A stretch of 61,347 nucleotides of DNA. Origin: an uncultured Clostridia bacterium. Its GTDB lineage: Bacteria > Bacillota > Clostridia > Oscillospirales > CAG-382. The notes under the pieces are model-generated. The model searched no databases. It was not told the DNA's origin and saw only the letters and a list, made by a program, of their open reading frames with translations. Below are positions 7,218 to 15,993 of the stretch, one piece after another. A program made the position numbers and the translations under genes. The DNA lies in the NCBI GenBank assembly GCA_947628695.1, contig CANRAV010000015.1:1-61347 (forward strand). The letters are read 5' to 3'. Every line of letters begins with the position of its first letter. The first letter of the stretch is position 1.

Positions 7218-7655
7218 TTAAATTACATAGCTGTCTGCCCTGCGTTCCCTGTGGCTGTCCATAACGTCCTTAAGGGTCATGCCGTCAAGGTAATCGCTTA
7301 TCACCTTGTAAAGCCCCTGCCACACGGGCAGAGTCGGGCAATCGTTCTTTCTCTCGCACTCTACGGGGCACTTTTCCAGGCAGGCAACGGGTGCAAGGCT
7401 GCCCTCCGCAAGACGCAGAACGGCGCCGACCGTGTACTCCGACGGGTCGCCCGCAAGCATATAACCGCCCTGATACCCCCTGTTGGTCTTGAGCACGCCG
7501 GCCTTGTTCAACATGGGAACAATCTGCTCTAAGTACTTTTTTGACAAATTTTCCCTTTCGGCTATATCCTTGAGAGAAATATAGCCTTCTCCGCTGTGCT
7601 CCGCCAGGTCAAGAAGCATCCTCAGCGCATAGCGTCCCTTTGTCGAAATTTTCAT
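7218..7655 (-). CDS. Rrf2/IscR-family transcriptional regulator
   Basis: A 145-residue winged-helix regulator. The N-terminal MKISTKGRYALRMLLDLA and the helix-turn-helix around ISLKDIAERENLSKKYLEQI are diagnostic of Rrf2 proteins. Four cysteines lie at 92, 96, 100 and 106 (CLEKCPVECE...C); the spacing matches the Fe-S-cluster-binding loop of IscR/CymR relatives, so it may sense iron-sulphur or redox status. No isc or suf genes are next to it, so the target is unknown. It has its own promoter with an AT-rich stretch that could hold its operator. Confidence 0.9.
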   Translation of the reverse strand: MKISTKGRYALRMLLDLAEHSGEGYISLKDIAERENLSKKYLEQIVPMLNKAGVLKTNRGYQGGYMLAGDPSEYTVGAVLRLAEGSLAPVACLEKCPVECERKNDCPTLPVWQGLYKVISDYLDGMTLKDVMDSHRERRADSYVI

Positions 7656-7686
7656 CAGCCAAAACTCCTTCTTGTTCTTTACCTAC

Positions 7687-7715
7687 ATAATAACACAAAT
7701 TTTATAGGTTTTCAA
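7687..7715 (-). promoter_or_regulatory. Promoter of the Rrf2 gene
   Basis: Minus strand TTGAAA (7710-7715), 17-base spacer, TATTAT (7687-7692). The spacer is AT-rich and ends close to the regulator start, which suits autorepression. Confidence 0.65.
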
Positions 7716-7738
7716 GAGCCGAACGCAAATTTTGACCT

Positions 7739-8266
7739 TTATAAAAACAAAACGCCTCCGTCCTCAAGCCGGTACAGTGCGCCGACGGCCTGTATACCAA
7801 GGCTTTCCCTTATAACCGCGGCGCTGTGCAGGACGTTCAGGACAGCGCACTTCTCCGCGTCCGTCTCGCCGCCTATGGCGTTTCTTATCTCGTCGGTGAC
7901 GGACTTTACAAAGCCCTCTCCCTCGCCCTTAAGCGCCGCCTCCACCGCGCCGCAGTGCGTGTGCCCGAGCACGACCGTAAGGTTTACGCCGAGGTGAGAA
8001 GCCGCATATTCTATGCTGCCAAGCTGGTTTTTGTCTATGACGTTTCCCGCCACGCGGACGGTAAATATGTCGCCTATCCCGCAGGAAAAAATGTCCTCCG
8101 GCACGACGCGTGAGTCGGAACAGGTCACAACGGTCGCAAAGGGGTGCTGCCCCTCCTTAAGCGTCCTTGCGCGTATCTCCGGCGATATGTCGCCGGAAGG
8201 CGTTTTGGCGTTTATGAACGCCAAGTTTCCCTCTTTAAGTCTCAAAAGTGCCTCTTCTGCCGTCAT
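7739..8266 (-). CDS. Beta-class carbonic anhydrase
   Basis: A 175-residue zinc enzyme interconverting CO2 and bicarbonate in the cytoplasm. The zinc and catalytic residues are all present: Cys49, Asp51 and Arg53 in TCSDSRV, and His102 and Cys105 in GHTHCGA. The chain is slightly shorter than many beta-class enzymes but complete. ATG 8266 has AAAGGAG upstream. It starts six bases after the stop of the SprT-like gene and the two probably form an operon; a role in supplying bicarbonate for carboxylases is usual for the family. Confidence 0.92.
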   Translation of the reverse strand: MTAEEALLRLKEGNLAFINAKTPSGDISPEIRARTLKEGQHPFATVVTCSDSRVVPEDIFSCGIGDIFTVRVAGNVIDKNQLGSIEYAASHLGVNLTVVLGHTHCGAVEAALKGEGEGFVKSVTDEIRNAIGGETDAEKCAVLNVLHSAAVIRESLGIQAVGALYRLEDGGVLFL

Positions 8267-8272
8267 TGTATG

Positions 8273-8821
8273 TCACTCCTTTATTTCGTATGCGCAAATC
8301 TTGCCGCCGCAGCGCGCGCAGCGGTACTTTGCGGGGTTTCGCACAGGCGCGCTTGCCGTTTTGCGGTAGATTCTGTTCCCGCAGCCGGTGCAGACGAGGA
8401 CGTACTTGTATGCCCTCTGCCCTTCGCTGTCACGCGGGGGAAGCCCCATCTCCTCCCTGCTTGAGGTGCGCTTTATGTTATACTGCGGGTGCCTTTTGTT
8501 GACCTCCTCAGCAAGCGCCTTCCACTTGCCGCAGTGCCCGCTGCAGCCGTCCACGGTGTGGAGAAGCTCGTGTATTATCGTGCTCTTCGCGGGCGTGTCG
8601 GCCATTTCGTCGGCAAGGAGGCTTTCGGCAATGCTTATGTCAAACACGCCGTCGCCGACCCTCCTGCACTGCCCGTATCGCCCCTTGGCGCGGGTGTTTA
8701 CGGTAAGGCTCCTCACCGTGCCGCACCTTATGCCCATTTCGTCAAGCTCCTTTATGCACTCATCCGCAAGGCTGTGTAAATCCTTCAAAAAGCCGCACCG
8801 CCCTTCTTCTACCCGTTCCAT
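8273..8821 (-). CDS. SprT-like zinc metalloprotease domain protein
   Basis: A 182-residue protein with the gluzincin-type motif HELLHTVDGCSGH, where HELLH gives two zinc ligands and the catalytic glutamate. A C-terminal zinc ribbon is formed by CTGCGN and CARCGG. This matches SprT-like (SPRTN-related) proteins; the eukaryotic relative degrades DNA-protein crosslinks, but the bacterial role is not established. The start ATG 8821 has only a weak ribosome-binding site. The gene is divergent from rpsB and probably co-transcribed with the carbonic anhydrase gene that follows it. Confidence 0.82.
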   Translation of the reverse strand: MERVEEGRCGFLKDLHSLADECIKELDEMGIRCGTVRSLTVNTRAKGRYGQCRRVGDGVFDISIAESLLADEMADTPAKSTIIHELLHTVDGCSGHCGKWKALAEEVNKRHPQYNIKRTSSREEMGLPPRDSEGQRAYKYVLVCTGCGNRIYRKTASAPVRNPAKYRCARCGGKICAYEIKE

Positions 8822-8876
8822 TGTACCACGGCTTTAAATATTTTGCAAGAATTGGTAAAAATTATTGCAAAAACTA

Positions 8877-8905
8877 TTGCAAAAAGGCGTTTGAGGTGAT
8901 ATAAT
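8877..8905 (+). promoter_or_regulatory. Promoter of the rpsB-tsf operon
   Basis: TTGCAA (8877-8882), 17-base spacer, TATAAT (8900-8905); 136 bases upstream of rpsB, leaving a long untranslated leader. Confidence 0.7.
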
Positions 8906-8911
8906 AGCAAA

Positions 8912-9030
8912 GCTAAAGGTATGCGCGTTTGGCGCGTAATTTGGCAATACACACGGCGTTCTGCGGGTAAGGTCGCCAAGCGTTTGGCGTTGCAGCCCGT
9001 AAATTCAAAAACGTCGGTGGAACAACCTTA
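8912..9030 (+). promoter_or_regulatory. Structured rpsB leader, possible autoregulatory RNA
   Basis: The leader holds small hairpins, for example CGCCAA-GCG-TTGGCG near 8973 and GCGC...GCGC near 8922. Ribosomal protein leaders are often bound by their own product, so this may be an S2-responsive element. I recognise no named family. Confidence 0.35.
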
Positions 9031-9040
9031 GGAGGACATT

Positions 9041-9778
9041 ATGTCGGTTATCTCTATGAAACAGCTGCTTGAGGCAGGCGTCCATTTCGGACATCAGACG
9101 AGGAGATGGAACCCCAAAATGGCGGAGTACATCTTTACTGAAAGGAACGGCATCTACATCATCGACCTGCAGAAGACGGTCAAGAAGATTGAAGAGGCCT
9201 ATTTGTTCGTTCGCGACACAGTTGCGGACGGCGGCGAGATTCTCTTTGTAGGCACGAAGAAGCAGGCGCAGGACGCCATAAAGGACGAGGCACTTAGGGC
9301 GGAGATGTACTATGTGAACGTTCGCTGGCTTGGCGGCATGCTTACGAACTTCAAGACCATCAAGAAGAGCATTGCAAGGCTTAACAACCTTGAGAAGATG
9401 GCTGCGGACGGCACGTTTGAGCTGCTCCCGAAAAAGGAGGTTGCCTCCCTGCAGAAGGAGATTGCGGACCTTGAACGCAACCTTGGCGGCATAAAGAACA
9501 TGAAGGGGCTTCCCGCCGCCGTATTTATAGTTGACCCGAAGAAGGAGAAGAACGCGGTTGCCGAAGCGCGCAAGCTTGGTATCCCCGTTGTCGCAATAGT
9601 TGACACGAACTGCGACCCCGACGAGGTTGACTATGTTATCCCCGGCAACGACGACGCTATACGCGCAATAAAGCTTATCGCTTCCGTCATGACCGACGCG
9701 GTTCTTGAGGGCAGGCAGGGTGAGCAGCTTACGGACAGCTCTGCGGAGGGAGACAGCGCCGCAGAGGACGCCGAATAA
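9041..9778 (+). CDS. rpsB: 30S ribosomal protein S2
   Basis: A 245-residue ribosomal protein S2, which binds the small subunit between head and platform and helps hold S1. Diagnostic stretches are [20 protein letters not shown] at the N-terminus, [21 protein letters not shown], and [19 protein letters not shown] near the C-terminus. A short acidic tail follows, as in many Firmicutes. ATG 9041 has an excellent AGGAGG upstream. It is followed 36 bases later by tsf, the conserved rpsB-tsf pair. Confidence 0.98.
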   Translation: MSVISMKQLLEAGVHFGHQTRRWNPKMAEYIFTERNGIYIIDLQKTVKKIEEAYLFVRDTVADGGEILFVGTKKQAQDAIKDEALRAEMYYVNVRWLGGMLTNFKTIKKSIARLNNLEKMAADGTFELLPKKEVASLQKEIADLERNLGGIKNMKGLPAAVFIVDPKKEKNAVAEARKLGIPVVAIVDTNCDPDEVDYVIPGNDDAIRAIKLIASVMTDAVLEGRQGEQLTDSSAEGDSAAEDAE

Positions 9779-9814
9779 TTTAATATCACTATTTAGAGAA
9801 AGGATTTATTGTAT

Positions 9815-10741
9815 ATGGCTATTACCGCTCAACAGGTAAATGAACTTCGCAAGAAAACCGGCATCGGCATGATGGAGTGCAAGAAGGCACTTGTAGAGGC
9901 CGACGGGAACGAAGAAGAGGCTATAAAGATACTTCGCAAAAAGGGGCTTGCCGTTGCCGAGAAGAAGGCCGGCAGGGTTGCCGCAGAGGGCGTTGTTGAT
10001 ATTATGAAAAGCGAGGACGGCCTTACTACCGCCGTTCTTGAGGTCAATTCCGAGACGGACTTTGTCGCCAAAAACGCAACCTTCAAGGCTTTTGTGCGCG
10101 ATATTCTTGCGACCATTCTCAAGAACAAGCCCGCAAATCTCGAAGCACTGCTTGAGTGCAAGATGGAAGGCAGCGACCTTACGGTAGAGCAGGTTCGCAA
10201 GGACAAGGTTTTCTCTATCGGTGAGAACATCACCATCCGCCGTTTTCAAATAATAGAAGGCGTTACCGGCAGCTATATTCACAACGCAGGCGCCATTGCC
10301 GTTGTTGCGAAGTTTGACACGGATCTTACACCTTCCCCCGCGTTTGACGAGTTTGCAAAGAACATATGCATGCAGATAGCCGCCATGAACGCAAGCTATG
10401 TATGCAGGGAGTGCGTTCCCGCAGCTGCGCTTGAAAACGAGAAGGAAATACTTCTTGCGCAGATCTCCAACGACGAGGCTCTTGCAAAGAAGCCCGACGC
10501 GGTTAAGCAGAAGATGGTTGAGGGCAGGATAAACAAGTTTTATCAGACCGCCTGCCTTGTTGACCAGGCCTACGTAAAGGACGACGCGATAACTGTCGGC
10601 AAGTACATCGAGAACACCGCCAAGGAGCTTGGCGGCAGCATAAAGGTTGATTCCTTTATAAAGCTTGAACGCGGCGAGGGCATTGAAAAGAAGGAAGAGG
10701 ATTTTGCCGCAGAGATCGACAAGCTTGTAAAAGGTCAGTAA
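9815..10741 (+). CDS. tsf: Elongation factor Ts
   Basis: A 308-residue guanine-nucleotide exchange factor for EF-Tu. The N-terminal UBA-like domain (VNELRKKTGIGMMECKKALV) and the EF-Tu-contacting ETDFVAKN segment are intact, followed by two core subdomains. The start is ATG 9815, eleven bases after AGAAAGGA; a TTG two codons earlier is less likely. The protein is the long two-subdomain form typical of Gram-positives and E. coli. Strong terminator downstream. Confidence 0.97.
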   Translation: MAITAQQVNELRKKTGIGMMECKKALVEADGNEEEAIKILRKKGLAVAEKKAGRVAAEGVVDIMKSEDGLTTAVLEVNSETDFVAKNATFKAFVRDILATILKNKPANLEALLECKMEGSDLTVEQVRKDKVFSIGENITIRRFQIIEGVTGSYIHNAGAIAVVAKFDTDLTPSPAFDEFAKNICMQIAAMNASYVCRECVPAAALENEKEILLAQISNDEALAKKPDAVKQKMVEGRINKFYQTACLVDQAYVKDDAITVGKYIENTAKELGGSIKVDSFIKLERGEGIEKKEEDFAAEIDKLVKGQ

Positions 10742-10764
10742 AAAAGGCAAGTAAATAGGTTTTT

Positions 10765-10813
10765 CGGGGGTATGAGCGCAAAAAATGGCGGTCATACCCC
10801 CCCCCGATTTTTT
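10765..10813 (+). terminator. Terminator of rpsB-tsf
   Basis: GGGGGTATGA / TCATACCCCC hairpin with about 16 loop bases, followed by a T run at 10808-10813. Confidence 0.8.
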
Positions 10814-10989
10814 TACGGCTTTTTCACAGGCCGGCGTAAAGATATTAAAAAAGTTTTTATTGATTTTTTTGCAGTTTCGGACACTTATATGTCAAGGGGT
10901 ACTTGATATTTTGATGTTCGGCTTAAAAGGCAAGCCGATTTAATAACGGGCAAACACATAAACTAAATGAAGAAAAGGAGACAAAGAAG

Positions 10990-12063
10990 ATGAAACTACG
11001 CAAAGCATTTATCCCTATCCTTTTGGCATTTTTGGTTTTGGCACAGGCAGTTTGCCCGGTTTGCGCCGCGGCGACAGCCGAAGAGTGGAACGCTTACAAC
11101 AGCCTGCTTGTTACGGTAAGCGTGGGAAGCGACAGGAGCTTTGCCACGGGGGACTTTCCGGAGGTGACCTGCAAAGCGGTTACCGTAGCCGGTAAGAAGA
11201 CGGAGGGCGGAAAGATCCTCTACGACCTGATACTTACGACTGAAGAGGCGACAGCGGCAGAGCTTGAAGAAGCCGCAGAAGCCCTTGGCAAAAACGCACT
11301 TGTAGTAAGCGCAGGGCGGAATGAGCTTGCCGATTTGCAGTCGGAAATACTTTTAAACCGCGACAGCCTTACGCTTTACATAGGTCAGAGTGCGGAAGTA
11401 TTTGCCGAAAAGCTTTTCTTCTACAACGCAAGCTTCGAGTGCTCCGGTGTTGCTATCACCGTCGACACGAAGGTTTTTGACCCCGAAAAGGCCGACAAGG
11501 GCGGTTTTGACGTTGACATCCGCGCCGGGGACACGGACGGGGAGTATTTGGTTGTCCCCAATTCAAAAAGCTTTGACGGACGCAAGTCTGTTGAGGCTGT
11601 AAACCACTTCCTCGGCCTTAAAGGCGTGAAAGGTGCCGAGGTGTCCCGCACGTACCTCCCCGCCGGGGAGATTCCGGGCGAGGAGTGGAGCATAAGCGGC
11701 GACGCTGCCACTATGACGCTTTCCGGCGGTGAACGGATAATGGAAGACGTCTTTTCCGGCGGTGTTTTGGTAGGCCAAACGGCGACGGTGAAGGCCGTCA
11801 AGAAGGGCAAGGCGACCCTTACGCTGTACCGCAGCAATACGGACGCGTCGGCAACGGCAATATGCAGCGTTGAAGTGCGCGAGAAGGGCGACTTTAACGG
11901 TGACGGCTCTGTCGACAACTTAGACGCGGCGAACATCTTAAAATACGACGCAGGGCTTGTCGAAATGAAACAGAACATCGCCGACGGCTGTGACTTCAAC
12001 GGTGACGGCGCGACCGACAACTTAGACGCGACGCTTATTTTAAGACACGACGCGGGGTTATAA
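10990..12063 (+). CDS. Secreted dockerin-like protein of unknown function
   Basis: A 357-residue exported protein. Residues 1-27 form a Sec signal peptide ending VCAAA. The middle holds two stretches about 100 residues apart that I cannot assign, then a region resembling a bacterial Ig-like (BIG2-type) fold: GQTATVKAVKKGKATLTLY. From residue 300 to the end lie two calcium-binding dockerin type I repeats, DFNGDGSVDNLDAANILKYD and DFNGDGATDNLDATLILRHD, separated by about 15 residues. Dockerins plug into cohesins on scaffold proteins or the cell surface. AAAGGAG precedes ATG 10990. The 248-base gap upstream holds the tsf terminator but no clear promoter. Confidence 0.8.
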   Translation: MKLRKAFIPILLAFLVLAQAVCPVCAAATAEEWNAYNSLLVTVSVGSDRSFATGDFPEVTCKAVTVAGKKTEGGKILYDLILTTEEATAAELEEAAEALGKNALVVSAGRNELADLQSEILLNRDSLTLYIGQSAEVFAEKLFFYNASFECSGVAITVDTKVFDPEKADKGGFDVDIRAGDTDGEYLVVPNSKSFDGRKSVEAVNHFLGLKGVKGAEVSRTYLPAGEIPGEEWSISGDAATMTLSGGERIMEDVFSGGVLVGQTATVKAVKKGKATLTLYRSNTDASATAICSVEVREKGDFNGDGSVDNLDAANILKYDAGLVEMKQNIADGCDFNGDGATDNLDATLILRHDAGL

Positions 12064-12084
12064 AGAGCTATTGTAAACCATACA

Positions 12085-12121
12085 AAGGGCGTGCTGTGTG
12101 AATGCAGCACGCCCTTTTTGC
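12085..12121 (+). terminator. Terminator after the dockerin protein
   Basis: AAGGGCGTGCTG / CAGCACGCCCTT hairpin (12085-12096 / 12105-12116) then TTTG; it lies between convergent genes and may serve both. Confidence 0.8.
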
Positions 12122-12134
12122 CTGTTAGGTGGGG

Positions 12135-12827
12135 TTAAAACTTCCTTACCGTATACTTCTTGTACTTGTCGATCTCAAACGCCTCGGCGTATTCCCTGCG
12201 GGCGTAGATGCCGCGGACGCGCATAAGGTGTGCGTAGTAGTCCTTGTATTTAAACGAAGTGCTGTTAAGCGCAAACCACTGCGTGTTTATCGCCTTTTCC
12301 CAAAGCGCAAAGCCCTCCGGGCTTACCTCCGCGTAGACGTAGGGCACAAAGTCCGCAGCGTCCTCCCAGTTCTCGGCGTAAAAGGGGCCGTCGGCATAGT
12401 GCGCGGGAAGCTCCCTTTCAATGGACTTAAGTCCCGCGTAAAACTGCGCCTTCTTTACGATGTTATGCGTTGCGGCGTGGTCCTTGTGCATGCTGTTCTG
12501 CCAGTGGGTGATAAGTATGTCCGGCTTGTGCTTGCGTATAAGGTCGCAAAGCGCAAAGGCGACCTCGTCGTTTTCGGGAAGCTCGCCGTCAACATACGGG
12601 AAGACGACCGCTTCCCCGCCCAAAGCCTCGGCAAAGGCCGCTGCCTCCGCCTCCTTCTGCTTGCGGTACTTCGGCACGGTAAGGTGCGGCGGGTTGCCCC
12701 TTTCGCCTGCGGTAAGCGCAACGGTAACTATTTTCCCGCCCTCTGCGGCAGCCGTGGCAAGCACGCCGCCTGCGGTAAGCTCCATATCCCCGATGTGGCC
12801 GCCTATTGCCATTATGTTCTTTGCCAT
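12135..12827 (-). CDS. PIG-L/LmbE family deacetylase
   Basis: A 230-residue zinc-dependent N-deacetylase of the LmbE/PIG-L fold, which removes acetyl groups from N-acetylglucosamine-type substrates. The usual AHPDDE metal motif reads GGHIGDME here, keeping the histidine, one aspartate and the glutamate-side acidic residue. The second zinc motif is present as MHKDHAA (H-x-x-D-H). The first-motif change resembles a Firmicutes subgroup, so activity is still likely. The substrate is not known; bacillithiol or sugar deacetylation are possibilities. ATG 12827 has AGGAGG upstream. It is convergent with the dockerin protein. Confidence 0.82.
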   Translation of the reverse strand: MAKNIMAIGGHIGDMELTAGGVLATAAAEGGKIVTVALTAGERGNPPHLTVPKYRKQKEAEAAAFAEALGGEAVVFPYVDGELPENDEVAFALCDLIRKHKPDILITHWQNSMHKDHAATHNIVKKAQFYAGLKSIERELPAHYADGPFYAENWEDAADFVPYVYAEVSPEGFALWEKAINTQWFALNSTSFKYKDYYAHLMRVRGIYARREYAEAFEIDKYKKYTVRKF

Positions 12828-12912
12828 AAAACTTCCTCCTTAAAATTGTTTCCTTTAGTTAGATATTACAGCAGAAAGCGGCAATTGTCAATAAATATTT
12901 GCCCATTTTCTG

Positions 12913-12941
12913 TTGACAAAACACGCGCGGAAGTGTAAAAT
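12913..12941 (+). promoter_or_regulatory. Promoter of alaS
   Basis: TTGACA (12913-12918), 17-base spacer, TAAAAT (12936-12941). The leader is too short for a T-box riboswitch, which many Clostridia aminoacyl-tRNA synthetase genes have. Confidence 0.7.
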
Positions 12942-12979
12942 AATACCTTGAAGATTTGTATTTGAAAGGTATTATCACA

Positions 12980-15619
12980 ATGAAAAGTGAATCTTTGAAT
13001 GTTCTTAGGGAAAAGTTTCTTTCATTCTACGAAAGTAAGGGGCATTTGCGCTTAAATTCGTTCCCGCTTGTCCCGCAAAACGATAAATCGCTTTTACTTA
13101 TCAACGCCGGCATGGCGCCGCTTAAGCCGTATTTTACCGGCACGCAGATACCGCCGAGGAAGCGCGTGACCACCTGCCAGAAGTGCATACGCACCCCGGA
13201 TATAGAGCGCGTCGGCATAACGGCAAGGCACGGTACGTTTTTCGAGATGCTTGGCAACTTCTCCTTCGGCGACTATTTTAAGGGCGAAGCCATCCCCTGG
13301 GCCTGGGAGTTTTTGACGAAGGTTCTTGAGATCCCGGAGGAAAGGCTTTCCGTCTCCGTATACCTTGACGACGACGAGGCAAGGGAGATCTGGCTTAAAA
13401 CCGGCGTCCCGGCAGAGCGCATATATAAGATGGGCAAGGAGGACAATTTCTGGGAAATAGGCGCCGGTCCCTGCGGTCCCTGCTCCGAGATATACTACGA
13501 CAGGGGTGAGAAGTACGGCTGCGGCAAGCCGGACTGCAAGCCCGGCTGCGACTGCGACAGGTTTATTGAGATCTGGAACATAGTGTTCACACAGTTTGAC
13601 GGCGACGGCAACGGCAATTACGAGCGGCTGGAGCACCCGAACATCGACACCGGCATGGGGCTGGAGCGCTTAGCCTGCATAATGCAGGACGTGAACAACC
13701 TGTTTGAGGTTGACACCATACGCAATGTGATGCTTCGCGTTTGCGACATGGCCGGCGTGAAGTACGAGGCAAGCGGCAGCAGTAAGGACATCTCGCTTCG
13801 CGTTGTGACCGACCACATCAGGAGCACCGTCTTTTTGATAAGCGACGGGGTTATCCCCTCCAACGAAGGCAGGGGTTACGTCCTTCGCCGCCTTCTTCGC
13901 AGGGCTGCAAGGCACGGCAGGCTGCTTGGCATAAAGGGGCTGTTCCTTTCCGACCTTGCGGACACGGTTATTGAGGAAAGCAAGGCCGGCTACCCGGAGC
14001 TTGAGGAAAAGAAGGACTACATCAAGAAGGCCATACGCACAGAGGAAGAGCGCTTTGCGCAGACGATAGACGCGGGGCTTAACATCCTTGAAAAGCTGAT
14101 GGACAAGGCGCTTTCCGACGGAAGCAAAAAGATAAGCGGAGAAGACGCCTTTAAGCTTAACGACACCTTCGGCTTCCCTCTTGATCTTACGCGTGAGATC
14201 AGCGCGGAAAAGGGCATTTCCGTTGACGAAGAGGGCTTCTCCAAGCTTATGAGCGAGCAGAAGGAGAGGGCGAGGAACGCAAGGAGCTTTGCCACCGACT
14301 ATATGGGCGGCGGTGCGGACCTTGGCGAGATTATAGACAAGACGGAGAAGACCGTATTTAAGGGCTACACCTGCACCGGGTGCGAGGCAGAGATAAAATA
14401 CATCATTAAGGACAACGAGGCCGTTTCGGAGGCGAGCGGCGGGAAGGCCGTTTTGGTGCTTGACGAAACCCCGTTTTATGCGGAGTCCGGCGGCCAGGTC
14501 GGCGACAGCGGATATATAACGACCGAGGGCGGCGTCTTCAAGGTTGAAGACACGAAGAAGACCCCGGACGGGCAGTATCTGCACTTCGGCGAAATTACAG
14601 AGGGTACGGTTAAGCTTGGCGCGGCGAAGGCGGCGGTTGACGCGGAGCGGCGCGCAGCGATAACGAGGAACCACTCTGCGGCGCACCTTCTTCAGGCAGC
14701 GCTGAGAAAAGTGCTTGGCACGCACATAGAGCAGGCAGGCTCTTACGTTGACGAGCACCGCGTAAGGTTTGACTTTACGCACTTCTCTGCCCTTTCCGCA
14801 GAGGAAATCGAAGAGGTAGAGCGCCTTGTAAACGAAGAGATACTGAGGGGCGACGCCGTGACCTGCACGGAAATGCCCATTGACGAGGCAAAGGCACTTG
14901 GCGCGATGGCGCTTTTCGGTGAAAAGTACGGCAGCATTGTGCGAGTTGTAAAGATGGGCGACTTTTCCACGGAGCTTTGCGGCGGCACTCACCTTGACAA
15001 CACCGCAAAGGCGGGGCTTTTCAGCATAGCTTCCGAAAGCTCGGTTGCGGCCGGAGTAAGGCGTATAGAGGGCATAACGGGGCTTAACGTGCTTGCCGAG
15101 ATGAAGAAGGAGCAAAAGCTTCTTGCAGATACCGCGGCAGCTCTTAAGGCCAACGGCAAGGCAGAGCTTGTGCACAAGGCGGAAGGCGCCGTAAACGAGG
15201 CAAAGGCTTTAAAGAAGGAGTTAGACGCTTTAAACCAAAAGGCAGCGATGGCAAAGGTCGACGACGCCTGCGACAAGGCGGTCGAAATAAAGGGCGTAAG
15301 GCTTGTTTGCGCGCGCTTTGAGGGGCTGCCCTCCGACGCGCTTCGCGCTGCGGCAGATACCGTAAAGGACAAGTATCCGGACGCTGTGTGCGTATTCGCC
15401 TCGACCGACGGCGGGAAGGTAAGCTTTGTCGCCGGCTGCGGCAAGGAGGCACTTTCAAAGGGCGCACACGCCGGGCTTATACTTAAGGCCGTGTCGCCGA
15501 TATGCAGCGGCGGCGGAGGCGGCAGGCCGGACAGCGCCGCAAGCGGCGGCAAGGACGCCTCTAAGGTTGCGGAGGCTTTGGACGCCGTAAAGGGCGTGCT
15601 TGAAGGACAAATCAAATAG
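12980..15619 (+). CDS. alaS: Alanine-tRNA ligase
   Basis: An 879-residue class II aminoacyl-tRNA synthetase that charges tRNA-Ala and edits mischarged seryl- and glycyl-tRNA. The N-terminal catalytic core starts LREKFLSFYESKGHLRL, has the motif-2 region TCQKCIRTPDIERVG, and FFEMLGNFSFGDYFK. The editing domain has its zinc site in NHSAAHLLQAAL and LCGGTHLDN. The C-terminal C-Ala/DHHA1 part ends in a glycine-rich GGGGGRPDSAASGGKD. Full length. I start at ATG 12980 behind GAAAGGT; an in-frame codon at 12956 is open but has no ribosome-binding site. Confidence 0.97.
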   Translation: MKSESLNVLREKFLSFYESKGHLRLNSFPLVPQNDKSLLLINAGMAPLKPYFTGTQIPPRKRVTTCQKCIRTPDIERVGITARHGTFFEMLGNFSFGDYFKGEAIPWAWEFLTKVLEIPEERLSVSVYLDDDEAREIWLKTGVPAERIYKMGKEDNFWEIGAGPCGPCSEIYYDRGEKYGCGKPDCKPGCDCDRFIEIWNIVFTQFDGDGNGNYERLEHPNIDTGMGLERLACIMQDVNNLFEVDTIRNVMLRVCDMAGVKYEASGSSKDISLRVVTDHIRSTVFLISDGVIPSNEGRGYVLRRLLRRAARHGRLLGIKGLFLSDLADTVIEESKAGYPELEEKKDYIKKAIRTEEERFAQTIDAGLNILEKLMDKALSDGSKKISGEDAFKLNDTFGFPLDLTREISAEKGISVDEEGFSKLMSEQKERARNARSFATDYMGGGADLGEIIDKTEKTVFKGYTCTGCEAEIKYIIKDNEAVSEASGGKAVLVLDETPFYAESGGQVGDSGYITTEGGVFKVEDTKKTPDGQYLHFGEITEGTVKLGAAKAAVDAERRAAITRNHSAAHLLQAALRKVLGTHIEQAGSYVDEHRVRFDFTHFSALSAEEIEEVERLVNEEILRGDAVTCTEMPIDEAKALGAMALFGEKYGSIVRVVKMGDFSTELCGGTHLDNTAKAGLFSIASESSVAAGVRRIEGITGLNVLAEMKKEQKLLADTAAALKANGKAELVHKAEGAVNEAKALKKELDALNQKAAMAKVDDACDKAVEIKGVRLVCARFEGLPSDALRAAADTVKDKYPDAVCVFASTDGGKVSFVAGCGKEALSKGAHAGLILKAVSPICSGGGGGRPDSAASGGKDASKVAEALDAVKGVLEGQIK

Positions 15620-15630
15620 GAGGGTGCTTT

Positions 15631-15969
15631 ATGGACTGCTTGTTTTGCAAAATAATCGAAGGGACGATACCTTCTTCAAAGGTTTACGAGGACGGTATGA
15701 TGCTTGCCTTTAAGGACATAAACCCGCAGGCCCCGGTACATGTGCTGCTTATCCCGAAGAAGCACATCGCCTCCGCAGACGCGGTGGACGCGGAGAACGT
15801 GGAGTACGTAAGCCATATCTTCCTTAAAATACCGGAAATTGCAAAAAGCCTTGGGCTTTCCGGTGGGTACAGGATAATTTCCAACTGCGGGGAGGACGGG
15901 TGCCAATCCGTAAAGCACCTGCACTTCCACATACTTGGCGGCAAAAGGCTGAGTGAGGGGATGGCTTAA
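15631..15969 (+). CDS. HIT family protein (HinT-like)
   Basis: A 112-residue histidine triad protein; HinT-type enzymes hydrolyse adenosine phosphoramidates and aminoacyl-AMPs. The HIT motif is HLHFHILGG with His96, His98 and His100. The N-terminal CLFCKIIEGTIPSSKVYED is typical, including the paired cysteines of a HinT zinc site. GGAGGGTG is placed well ahead of ATG 15631, 11 bases after alaS ends, so it is probably co-transcribed with alaS. HinT and an aminoacyl-tRNA synthetase together suggest clean-up of aminoacyl-adenylates. Confidence 0.92.
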   Translation: MDCLFCKIIEGTIPSSKVYEDGMMLAFKDINPQAPVHVLLIPKKHIASADAVDAENVEYVSHIFLKIPEIAKSLGLSGGYRIISNCGEDGCQSVKHLHFHILGGKRLSEGMA

Positions 15970-15993
15970 AAAGCCTCCTTAAGGAAAAGCGGA

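Noticed and set aside
9806-10795. A 329-codon minus-strand frame opposite tsf
   Set aside because: Antisense shadow of a highly conserved gene; no recognisable protein and no start signal.
12843-12979. A T-box riboswitch before alaS
   Set aside because: The promoter lies at 12913-12941, leaving under 40 bases of leader, too short for a T-box; no specifier-loop pattern is visible.
13670-15175. A 501-codon minus-strand frame opposite alaS
   Set aside because: Same reason; alaS is certain from its motifs and the reverse frame has basic low-complexity content only.
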